From Burhinus oedicnemus (Eukaryota; Chordata; Aves; Charadriiformes; Burhinidae), in NCBI GenBank assembly GCA_008921705.1, contig VFFE01007836.1, positions 1,564,535-1,628,534 of the forward strand: 64,000 nt of DNA. Reading direction: 5' to 3'. Position 1 is the first letter of the stretch, and each line of letters starts with the position of its first letter. The notes below the pieces were generated by a model. It was not told where the DNA came from and made no database searches. It worked only from the letters and a program-made list of their open reading frames with translations. The position numbers and the translations under genes were made by a program. Of the stretch, positions 24,601-35,800 are shown in pieces.

Positions 24601-27600
24601 GAAATAGAATTATTCTGTTATATTATCTGAGTGCTTAGCACTTTGCCTGAATGATAATGTTTTTCTTAATATATAAGGCATAGTTTCTGCATGATTTCAG
24701 TTGTCTTTTTCTTCTTAAAAGAGAAATGAATATTTGGATAAGTTAGTGAAGTGATAAGGGGAACAAAAGAGGTATTTTTTTCCTTTTCAGAGATAATGAG
24801 GGAAAGCAAGTGCCCAGAACCAAGTGTCTCTGTCAAGCAGTCAGTCTTTTCAGGGTCCCAGGAAATAATAAAGGGGAAAAACAAACAAAACAACTCAATG
24901 AAACAGAACCAACCCCCAAACCTTCCCTGCCTAAAATAATAAAATAAACTTAAATCCCAGACAGTATTACAGTGTTCCCAACTTTCCAATCTGAATGAGA
25001 CGTGAAGTTTTATATTGCTATGACAATTCAACTGTATGATTTTTGGAAGACGTATGGAAGTAGCACAGGCCAATTAGGAAGTTCCATTTGATATTTATAC
25101 AACAACATCCTTTTTCCAAAGATGAATTAATGGAAGTTTTTGGGAATTTCTCTATGTCTGTCTTTTGTTTCACTGATAAAGACTAAGTTCAAGTCCTAAG
25201 CAAGACCTGTAAGTTGGTTTACTAGTAAACCAGAAAGTACTTACGGCATTAGCATTGGTTCCATAGAACACAATCATAAGGCTGTCAACTCTCTTCTTTG
25301 CAATAAATAAGTTGGTAGAGGAGGGCCATCTTTACAGATTAATTTGGAGTTTAAATTTAACCAAACCTTACAAGAACCAGGGATTTCTTTATGGATTCAA
25401 CAGATCGTACGATAGCCACTCCTTAAGCTGCAAATTGCTTAGTACTGTGAATACATATATTCTTTTATACATGCAGGCATGCATTCTTCACACTTTGCCA
25501 TGTGTTGACACATCATATATATTTTCTCTGCACTGAATAGTGCAGCTACCATTCATTTCCCCTCACACCTGCCTGTAAATTCCATGCTTTGTCCATGTGT
25601 ATTTTTAATCTGGCAAGAAAAAAATAGCCTTTCCTTTACACATCAAGGTTTTGCCTTCACTGGGAAGTGCGGTGTATTCTTTATTTAGCCATACTAAGTC
25701 AAGTAGCAAGAGATAGAAATCCAGTCAAGACAAAGCGGTTTGTGGTTTTCTTATCAGTTAGCTGGTCAAATCAGTGTTAGTACTTCATGGTTATGCAGTA
25801 GACTAAATTGCATCCAGGAAGACGGTAGTTAACTGCATGGTCAGCTAGTGGTAGCATGGCTATATTGCTAGCAATTCCTGAGCTAGGTAGTTTAAACCTA
25901 GTTCAAATACACTTAGACTATACTACAGAATCATGAGGTATTCATGGACATGACTTATAATTTTAAACAGAACTCAAAAAAAGCCATGCCTATTGTAAAG
26001 ATGTTTCCTAGTGAATTTCTGTGTCTGTGCAGTCTGGGTTACAAGCACATCCAGAAAGCCAAGGCTTCCAGTGTTATCACATGAAATCTGAAAGCTCTGA
26101 CAGCAGTGAATCCAGCTGAGGCTCTTGGGGCCACGCCATATTTGCTTCAGGTGCAGGAGCTGTGTTGGTGTTGGGACTGGCATGTCCTGCTGTCCAGGCT
26201 CCTGGCTTCACAATATTGAGTGTGGACTCTCTGAGAGCTTCAGATTAGCTCCAGTTCAAGGTTTTGGCACTTTCCTATAGGAAGCACTTTTGTGACACAG
26301 GGGTCTGAGGACTTTTAGTCACCTGGCTCTTAGAAGACACCACGTAGTATGGCTGGCCAGAGCTGCAGGAACCTGGGTCCCAGCGAGGAACCAGCCAGGC
26401 CCTGGTGGGTACTCGGCCAGTGCACTCATGAGTTTGTTGAATCAGTGACATTTCTGCAAAACATTTCAACTTTGACAAATTGTCATTTTCAGTTTAGTCA
26501 GAAAATTCCTCAACAATTCTATTTATGAATGTCTTGTGAGTATATTTAGGTTTCTTTTGGTACATAATTCAAATGAAGGTTTTGTTGAATAATTTTCCTC
26601 ATTGAAAGGAAAGATGAGTTAAGTGCTTTCGACTTTTGCTTCATTACCATAGTCCTGAATGTGCACATCTGCTGAAGGAATGCCTAACATTAAATTTTCA
26701 GCTCCCCTTATTAACACCAACTTGGATCAATTGCTGTCTTAACAGAAATGTTTACTTAATACATTGGAAGAAATCAAATTGCTGATTCTTTCTGATTGAA
26801 ATAACCTTATTTGATTTTTTTGTTTAATCCTTGCTTTAGAGACTCACTAAAAAAATGAATATATACAAAAAAACCAGCAGGATCACTAGGGATGTTTTTA
26901 ACTCAAGAGGTATCAAGCCTATAACTTTTGATTACTCAGAAATACACAGAAAATAAATCCAGATAAGATTAAAGAAGACCCAGAGGAAGTGAGAGAATAT
27001 TGTCTGCACTAATATGTTGGGCTGAGTAATGAATAACATTAGCTTTGAATCACAATAAACATATTTTTAAACTTAGATCTAAAGTCATACTTTCTACAGT
27101 CTCTCTTCTACTGTGTGCTTTCGAAACAAACACATTCATGAGAGTAGCTCACTGTGAATGTGTGTGATCTGTAAATCACTCTCAAGTACCCTCTGTGCAA
27201 GTTTGTACTCTTTTATCTTAGTTTCTAAATGGAAGCACTTTAAATTATTTGAACGTTCATATCTCAGTATGGATCTTAAAATTTGAATTAATTTTAAATT
27301 CTTTAGTCTGATGTCTGTATCATACTTAAAGGTTGATCAGACATAATTGTATCTACGTGTTACTTCTAACAGCAATTTCCTAGTTTTGGTGGACCTCATT
27401 AGTACTTCCTCGGGTACTTGAAGTTGTCCAGATTCTGCTCAGTGGTCACTGTTTTAACTTTCTAATATAGTTTATTCTTAATAGATCTCTTCAGTATATA
27501 TTTTCCTCTTTGGGCTTTGCTTATTTACTTCTTGAATACTGTTGAAAGAATAATTGTATATTCCAACAGTTTAATAAGTTATTGCAGACAACATTCCCAA

Positions 27601-29253
27601 AATTCAGATATTTCTTCTAAGTTCAACTGAACTGCTGCTGTGAATGCTTTTTTGTTTGATACCAGCCAATGTCCCATGTCCATCTCTGTTTCATCAGGTG
27701 AATCTCTCACTTCAGATTTATAATGACCTTCTATTCCCTTCATATCCTGTTAATCATGTATATTCAGGTAATACAGTCATTTGGGATCCAAAAGCACCAT
27801 GAGCTCAAAGTTACCTTGCTATATGTGTACGCTACCTTCCTCTTGTCCATCCTGGTTGCATTTATATCTGTTTCTGGAAAGCAGTCATGATGTAAATCAG
27901 CTGCTTTACTGAAAGAACCATTGGGGAAGGAAAAGGTACCTCTATCTGTCCTTCCTGTGGCTGCAGGGAGCTCTGTGGTTTCAGAGAAACACATCGTGCA
28001 AGTCACTGCTGCCTTTTCCCATTGTAGATTACTGTGACAGGATTCATTTTCGTATGGTTTTATCCCATTGATGTTTCTTTTGTTAGGTTTGAATTTGGTC
28101 TCACATCTTAATCTGTCTGGGCTATATCTATGCATTTCATATTCTGTATTCTTGCATCAATAGTTTTTTCTGCACAAAGAATCCTTGGTATTCTGTGATT
28201 CATTCCTTCAGAATATTGTAATTTATAGAAGACCTAATGCTAGTTACTCTTACACCACCTCGTTTATAATTATTGTGAAAGGCAGAGTAGTGCAATTTTG
28301 TTCCAATTTAATAATTTCCATGCTGTTTTCTGGCTCTAAATCTTTAGCTAGGTGAACCCCCCAAAACCAGAGGAAAGATTCAGAATTCTGTTTCATTTAA
28401 AGAATCTCTGAATAGGTAAGATTTTCATTTTTTTAAAGAAACTCAGTGTCTGTATAGTTCTGGTACGAGCTTTGCTTTTTAAGACTAACACAAGAGCATG
28501 CTATGCAAACACAGGCAGACATATGCATACCAAATGGTAAAGGATTTGTGTTTTATACTATACCACAATGGTTTGTTCCAGGTTCTTTGAGGTGAATGCA
28601 ACATGCTTGTTTCCATGGAAGTTATGAAAGAGTTCACATATTTTATTAAATTTTACTTTGTACAGTCAGTTGAAAAAGAATACTCACAGCTTTGCTTTTT
28701 GCCCACAGTTATGCCTCTTTCAATAGCAGAGCTCTTTGTGTGTACATGCATGTTGCAAGAAGGTGTATAGCCTCATGGGCAGAACATTAAACAAGTCATT
28801 AAAGAAGTTCCCTTGGGAGAGCTTAGGACTTCCCTAAAAGAAAAAAATTACCCTATCTTCATCAGTTTCTCCACTAGTAACTCTGTTGTCAGTTTATACT
28901 GGCCTGAAGAACTGCAGCACTCTCAAGCCTTTCCTGGTCTTTATATATAAACTTAAGTTATTTTATGCCTCTAGGATTCTGTTTCTTCTCCTGTCTTTTC
29001 TGTGTCATCGTTTCTAATAACCTATGGTCTAATGGAACAGTGGTAGATATCAAGCACTTAGATCGTCACCTATCTGGATTCCTTTGTACAAAACCAGCTT
29101 GGTGACCATCCAAACAATGTAGGTTTTGTCCCAGAAAATAGCATTTAAGATCCATGATTTGAAATTATTCTTTACAGGTTCAGAAATCATGATAGATCAG
29201 CAAAGTACCTGCTGAACTTGGAAAGAATTAATGATATGTGTAGATCATGTATA
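15643..29253. other. AT-rich non-coding sequence, no gene seen
   Basis: About 13.6 kb of mostly AT-rich DNA with no recognisable gene, RNA or transposon. Somewhat more GC-rich patches occur at about 23,040-23,640 and 25,980-26,420, but I recognise no repeat family in them. Isolated acceptor-like tracts occur at about 16,878 and 18,092, and at 24,790 with a 49-codon open stretch ending at 24,939 and AATAAA at 24,943. On the minus strand a GTAAGTA donor-like site lies near 25,240. None builds a supported gene. Confidence 0.5.
20118..20142. repeat. 25-nt alternating pyrimidine-purine tract
   Basis: An unbroken alternation of pyrimidine and purine (CATGCACACGCATGTGCATG, continuing CATGC). Such tracts can adopt Z-DNA under negative supercoiling. 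A structural curiosity only. Confidence 0.8.
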
Positions 29254-29258
29254 GCCTA
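29254..29258. repeat. target-site duplication, left copy
   Basis: GCCTA immediately left of the plus-sense solo LTR. It is identical to 29,839-29,843 on the right side, which fixes the element's borders. Confidence 0.9.
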
Positions 29259-29480
29259 TGTCCTCATTTCAGCTGGGATAACGGTAATTTTCTTTCTAGT
29301 AGCTGCTGTGTTTTGAATTTTAGTATGAGAATAATACTGATAACGCATATTATTTTAGTTGTTACTAAATGATATTTACATTAGTCAAGGACTTTTTCAG
29401 CTTCACACAGAAGCTGAGAGGGAGCATAGGCAGGACAAGCTGGCCAAAGGAATATTCCATACCACAGGCGTCATGTTCAG

Positions 29481-29488
29481 TATATGAA
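29481..29488 (+). promoter_or_regulatory. degenerate TATA element of the solo LTR
   Basis: TATATGAA in the position where the related LTR at 6.5-7.2 kb has TATAAAA, preceded in both by a TCATG(T/C)TCAG motif. Probably a weakened U3 core promoter. Confidence 0.55.
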
Positions 29489-29612
29489 TGTGGGCTGGCT
29501 GGGGGGCAGGAATCTGCAGTCACTGCTTGGGAATGGCTGGGCAACCGATCATTGGGAGGTGAGAGCGACATGTGTTCTATCACTTTATTTTGTACATTCT
29601 CATTCTTTTACC

Positions 29613-29636
29613 ATTATTATTATTATTATTATTATT

Positions 29637-29675
<39 letters not shown>

Positions 29676-29679
29676 TTTC
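29613..29679 (+). repeat. (ATT)n / (ATTT)n microsatellite inside the LTR
   Basis: About eight ATT repeats run into about ten ATTT repeats. This microsatellite lies within the transcribed part of the LTR. Related bird LTRs carry AT-rich trinucleotide tracts here (family knowledge); the length in this copy probably reflects slippage after insertion. Confidence 0.92.
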
Positions 29680-29697
29680 CTCTCCCATTACTGTTCT

Positions 29698-29703
29698 ATT
29701 AAA
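29698..29703 (+). terminator. poly-A signal of the solo LTR
   Basis: ATTAAA followed by the CTGTCCTTATCTCAACCC stretch characteristic of this LTR type. Confidence 0.65.
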
Positions 29704-29838
29704 CTGTCCTTATCTCAACCCACAGGGTTTTTTTGTATCCCCCCTCCTTTTCTCCCTCTTCTTCCTACCCTACTGGGGTGGAGTGAGTGAGCGAGTGGCT
29801 GTGTGGTCCTAGTTGCTCACTGGGGTTAAACCACGACA

Positions 29839-29843
29839 GCCTA
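29839..29843. repeat. target-site duplication, right copy
   Basis: GCCTA, identical to 29,254-29,258. The duplicated 5 bp were generated at integration. Confidence 0.9.
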
Positions 29844-32800
29844 GGATTTTTGAAAGTCTTAATTCTGAATAGGCTTGTATATTAATTGAATTTTAAATAG
29901 ACTAACCTCATATTAAGCAGTTTTAAGGTGTACATCTTAATAGCTTAAATGTATCAATTTCTTTTAGATGCTTGTGTTCATTTGTTTCTTGGTTTATGAT
30001 ATTGAAGCTTCTTGGAAGGTTATTTCATATTTAATCATTAGCAAAATGTTGAGCTTTTTGGGATCTTTGTAGTTCTCGTAAGGTCACAGAGTATCCCTTT
30101 AAACTCTTAACGTGCCTGGAAATGTCTGTTTAATAGTTTCAGACTGTCCACTGTCAAGACCCCTAGCATTGGTTATATTCCTTTGTAATAAGATGACTTG
30201 TCTTTGTTCAGAAACTTCCTCTGGCACAGACGGAGGAATTGCACACATGGGAAGTATACAAGACTGCCTTGGTAATCAGTTAGCTCCCTTTCCCTTCCCC
30301 CTCTTCCCTCATGTCAAGTCTAGTGTAAGCAGAATTATGAAAATAAATCTGTCTTTCCACTAAGATTTTCAAAATGGGTAGTGTCGTGTCTCCTCAGTGT
30401 TATCAGCTTGCAGGTAGACTTTTCCAGCTTGGTCTGCCAGAACATAACCAACATTATCTGCCTAATGGATTAGTCCCTAAGGGGAGTTTATTTAGGTAAG
30501 ATTAGTTCTGATTCTTTCAGATACTGTGTTCTCTGCGGTACCCATGATTTGTTGGTTTTGTTCTTGTTTTTGGAGTCCTCTGACACTTCAGCCTTTGCAT
30601 TGTGGAGGAACTAAGGAAAAGTGCCTGCATCTTCTTATTGTATGTTCTTGTCTGGAAGCACTAGGAAGCATAAGACAAAAGGCATGATCTTAAAGAGGAG
30701 TCTTACTGAAAATAAGCTGGCTTTAGGTGTATCTGAAGGTACATCTGGATTTAGAGTACAAATATTAGTACAAAGATTTACAGTGCGAAGAATTCTAGGC
30801 TTTAGATAATTAACTGAATTTTGGTTTTATGTGGGTTTTTTTGTTTGTTTGTTTTTCATTAGTTTTTTTTTTTTAAATAATGGCTGGTATGTTAAAACCA
30901 GTTTATGAATATTGACAGTGAATTTTAATTTGTCCAAGAAACAGGCTAGTACCATTTTGAAGAAATCATATCTTCTTTAAAGTAAAACTGTAGTAAAATG
31001 TTATTAATGTGGTGTCTATCCTGTTTGAAAATTTTGATGCTGATGCCAATTCAGAAAATGGAGGCAAATCCTTTATTTTGATGAATGGTTCTACTGACTG
31101 CTTGCCTGAGAGAGGTGAGTAACATTTTGTTTGTGTGTAAGTCATGAGCTGTTGGAGCCAAGTTCTGAGACTTGTTGGGAGCGACAGATGTACTGTAAAT
31201 ATACCACAGGTTCTAGGATTTTGTTTGAAGTCTCAAAATATGCTTTAAGACCATGATAACAATAGCATTGTTATGGCAATGCATGTATAGCAATATATGT
31301 AAGAAGATGTGCTATATATTTGTGAAAGAAAGCCAAGTCATCATACCATTAATAATTACTATAATGAAAGCTGTACAGAAACCAAGCATTCATATTTGTA
31401 CACAGAATTAAACCATGTTCTGATTCAGACTTCTCAAAACTTTTGGGTTCAGGTCTTAGGAATGGGCATGCAGACAACGTTATGTTTGTGTTTACTTTCC
31501 TAGAAACTGAAATGTGGACTTGTGGCCAAGACTTGTCAAATTACAGAAGAAACTTCACATTTCTTTAGTTTTGAGTACTTTACAATGCTTAATTCGTCTT
31601 AGCATGTTTTAGCATGGAATCAGTTGTAACTAGAGATATTACCATTTTACTTTTAAGTAAATTCTGTTTCCTTTAGGTATGTCTGTGCAGATGTCAGAAG
31701 GTGAATTCTGTGGGTGTTGATAGTTGTGAAGAGATTATTACTATGATTCTGAAAATCCTTCCTTATGCTAGATATATTATCCTGGCAACTGGAGCTGTCA
31801 GATCTGCTAGCAGATGTAGAAAGGGTCACTTCTAGCATAGAAACGATTTGGACTGTTTTGCAGAGATTTGGTCCTCTTTTTGAAATTGTGATTCGTTTAT
31901 ATCTTTCTTGACATATATTTACAGCATGCATTTCAGTCTGTTTCTTTTCTGGTATAGATTGCTTGTCACCATTAGTTTTGTGTTATGACAGCAGAGATTA
32001 TACATCTTCTGACCAAGCTCTCTGTCTGGTTTTCAGTTCTGATAGAAACATCTTTTTTTGTCTTACTGTATGTATTTTCACTGCGAATTCTGTGCGCTAT
32101 ATGCTCTTTTTGTCTTTAAGAAAAATAATCAAGCAACAATATTAAGTTTAGTATTTCTTAATGCCTACCATTGTGTTTTTTGCTTGTAGTTTCAATTTCG
32201 TATTTGGTAGTACCGTGCATTCCAGGATAGTGCCACATATACAGTAAATCAAAGTAGGAAGGAATTTTTCATACTTTAAATACAGCATTTAAAGATCCTT
32301 ATCCGTAATCCTTATTTTACTATAAGTATCAGTCCCATAGGTGTGCTTGCTGATGTTTTAAACCCATCAACACCACTGAGGTCAAAATAAAAGTGTCTTG
32401 TATTTCCTTGCCATTACATGAGATTTAGATTTCACTTTCCTCTTTTATTATAGTTAATGAGCACCCAGGAGGCAGTGTAGTCTATGGGGCCAGAGTCGGT
32501 GCACGCTGTGCGTTCTGCTTGGTGCACTGTCTACAGAGGCTTTGCGTTATTTATTTATTTACAGCCCCAGCCTGCAGAGCTGCATCTTTTCAGTCAAGCT
32601 TTAGAGTGTGCTGCTTTTAGCACTCTGTAAGGCTCTACCTAGATCCTTGATGTGTCTCTAAAGACATAATGTTTACTAACTTCCTGATTTGCCAGCTCAT
32701 GAGACTTTTGTGGCCATGGAAAATGCAGAGCACACAGAGCTCGGAGACTAACATAATTGTTAGCATTTTTGTATTAGCACCATGTCATTAGCATGGACAT

Positions 32801-35800
32801 TCCCTTTTGTAACAGACTTCTTAAAACTGGTGCTGCCAAAAGCTGCTGCGTTATCTTAGGGTGACTAAAGAAAGATCCATTCTCTTGGGACTTAACAGCA
32901 ATTCAAGAAGGCAGAAGACCGAAGATGCCATTTCACATATGTCATTCCCAAAGCTCAAAGAGAAAGTACCCTTCTGACATCCCTGGGTTGTTAACACATT
33001 TAAGAAAACCAGTTACATTTTATTGAGCATTTGAAAACCTTTGTTAAATAACAGACAAATAAGACTAATCAACAGGGAAATGTTGAATTTTTCATATGCT
33101 GTAGGTGATCTTTTTTTGTAATGTACATTAGAAGATACATACGTCAGTCCATTACAGTCAGTATTATTATTCAAATGGATTTATAAACATTAAATACCTC
33201 TTCCCATAAAACATAAATAATGTAGCTCCATTTTGACCTTTCTGAAAGTCCCCATGAAACTGAAGAATATTCATTAATAGTATTTTTGGCTAGCTTCCAC
33301 ATGTAGGCTGAAGGATTTTAAACAAGATCAGTTTCTGTTTGCAAGATTATGGATTCTCACCAAACACTGTTGCTTTGCCATTGTCTGAGTTTCTAAATTT
33401 AGAAACTCTGTAACCAAGAGCGGGTGAGGCCTACCTGTCAAGTGAAAGCAACTCCCAGAGTTGGGATAAGGTGCTGAGTATGCAAGCATGAAAACCAATG
33501 GTGGTGGTGATCTGGAGAGACTCTCTGAGTAGATGTGTGAATCTGCTAGTATAGAGGGTTACAACCAAATTTTAAAAAATAATTTGGTGGACAGACTGTG
33601 GAAATACCCAGTGTAAGAGATGATCTGTTTCCTGCCAAGCCATTTCTAGTTCCTCAGAAAATGCCTCCAGCTTCTCTGTGTGTGCTAATCTCACACAGAA
33701 AGAAAAATGAGAAGAAAAAACCAGTCATTTTTGTAAGATTGTTCCACTTATGAAAATGAATATAAAAGTATTCTAAACGTACTGTTCTTTGTAGAGCAGA
33801 AAATAAAAAGGTAAAATACCAATGTTCAGCAAAGAATGAAATGGTGGGGTGATATTGTTATGGTTGTGTTAGGGACCGGGAGAAATGTTGGTGCAGCTGC
33901 TAAATGTAACAGCCACCTTCTCTTCAAGCTGAATGAGGGAACAGTTAAATGTGTCTGTATTTAGAGATAGTTGAAAATATTGAAACAACCCCTAAAGTTT
34001 CAATTCATGTGTAATGCCATCCGTTATTCTGTTGGAGCAGTTTCTTGGTGGGCTGGAAGTTAAATGCAGAGGTAGGGGCAGGGCTTTGGCTGCAGCTGAG
34101 TGTCAGTACATGTGAGGAAAATGGCAGATATGCTACAGGAGCACACAGGAGAGGAACAGGGAAGCAACCAAAGAAACAGTTATACTGGGAGCTAAGAGAA
34201 TTTTACATAAAGTACTTGCTAAAAAGAGGCATGGATCTGTGAGCAACGTAGATATCTCCTGCTGCTTGATTCCTGTTGTGTTCACGAAAATTGGGCTTTA
34301 ACATACAATTTGCTGTAGATTGCACTGAAGAAATTCTGGACTCTATCATCAGTTCCTCCTCTTGAGAGAAACAAGGATTTAGAGCCTGAATTTTGGACAG
34401 ATGTTTAGGCCAAAAGGGTGACAACATTTTGTTTTAATAATGAAATTTGCTTATTGGATATTGATAAAGGAATACGCAGGCCACTAACTTTTATTAGGCA
34501 CTCTAACTACCAAGAGATGAGTCCTGTTCCAAAACACGGTTTTATGTGGGCAAGACAAACAGAAGGTGTAAGGAGGTATATGGTGTATAAGCAGAGTGAG
34601 CATTGCAGCTTTTGCAGCATTTCTGACTCTTCAGGGTCTCTGCCACCCTTCTTTCTCCTCACAGCCTCTTCTTCCACCCTTTTTTTTCTCAGAGATCATT
34701 TGTTGACTGAGGCATCACTACCTGGCTCCTAATGTCCAGAAAACAGTCATCAACTGTGTTTGCTGTGTTTCAAGTCTGAATTTATGAAAATAATTGAAAA
34801 GATGACATCACTATACTGCTATATCTTTCTACTTATACTGCACTTTGAATTATTTAGTATTTTCTAACCTGATTTATTAGCTAATCTCAATATAATTAAA
34901 AATGAAACAAAAGACCATTTTAATAGCAGTATGTGTTGGATACTGGGAAAATTGTAAACATACAGGTGGATGTGATGCAGCCCTTCCTTATAGGTGATTT
35001 CAAATGCACAAAAATGTGAAGCTTGCTTGTTGCCAATGTGGGAAGTGAACATAATTATGACTTTGCAGCTGCTTCTCCTAAAGAAAACAAACAAATAATA
35101 AGAATCACACTTTGTATTGCAACTATAAAGGAATATGCTCAAAGGGAATATACTTACGCCAGAAAGAAGCGATAACCAAGGTAATGCTGTCCTATCAAAC
35201 TCATGCCAAGCACATTCACAACTCTGGTATGAAACCATGAGAAGAAAAAACACTTCCTCACCATACATTGCCAGTATAGATTAAGCTGGAAAAAAAACGA
35301 CAGAAAGAGTTTTGGCTGTGGCAAGTCTGTGTAGGTATTTAGGTATCTGGGTACATGTAATCGTGGCCTTTGTACTATACTAGGCCAGAGGTAGAATGCT
35401 TACATCAAAAAAACTCACCCCTCAACAGTTTATCATCTTTCCATCTTCTTTTGTCCTCTACTGTTATTTTTTTTTATTGCCCACTTTCTGGATCATTAAG
35501 AACATGTGTTCACTTGATTATTTCTCAAAGAAAATTTCTTGGAGGGGACATTAATACCTTGCTGGTACAAAACTATCAGTGTGTCATTTTTTTATGTGCC
35601 TATGTGATGTACAGCAGTAAAATATTAGTATCACAGGTCAAAATAGTTGGGACAAATACTAAGCCACAGCATAGTTTGTGCTGAATGTCATGGAGAGGCT
35701 CTTCTGGTGAATAAAGGCTTGCCAGATTGGTTTCAGATGACCTGGGTTAATCTTTAGATCAGAATAATTCACTATCTTGATTTGAAGTATGCAATGTACA

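Larger units (their letters stand above)
29259..29838 (+). mobile_element. solo LTR of an endogenous retrovirus (ERVL-like), plus sense
   Basis: A 580-bp solo LTR, starting TGTCCTCATTTCAGCTGGGA and ending GGGGTTAAACCACGACA. It is flanked by a perfect 5-bp duplication, GCCTA. Plus sense is shown by a TATA-like TATATGAA at 29,481-29,488 after TATTCCATACCA...TCATGTTCAG, and by ATTAAA at 29,698-29,703 followed by CTGTCCTTATCTCAACCC. From memory of the family, this terminus and the poly-A region belong to an LTR type abundant in many bird genomes. The TATA element looks mutated compared with TATAAAA in the first LTR. There is no internal retroviral sequence. A low-complexity (ATT)n/(ATTT)n block sits between promoter and poly-A signal and causes the long meaningless open frame across this element. 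Confidence 0.92.

Noticed and set aside
24666..25073. 135-codon minus-strand open frame
   Set aside because: No recognisable domain, composition follows local AT-rich sequence, and no splice or promoter context. Frames of this length are expected by chance in 64 kb.
25246..25300. Minus-strand segment before a GTAAGTA donor reading VDSLMIVFYGTNANA
   Set aside because: The acceptor side lacks a clear polypyrimidine tract and the peptide is not recognised. Kept out of the feature list as too weak.
29369..29812. 147-codon plus-strand open frame, the longest host-like frame apart from CR1
   Set aside because: It lies entirely inside the solo LTR and runs through the ATT/ATTT microsatellite, giving a low-complexity Y/L/F/I stretch. 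Not a gene.
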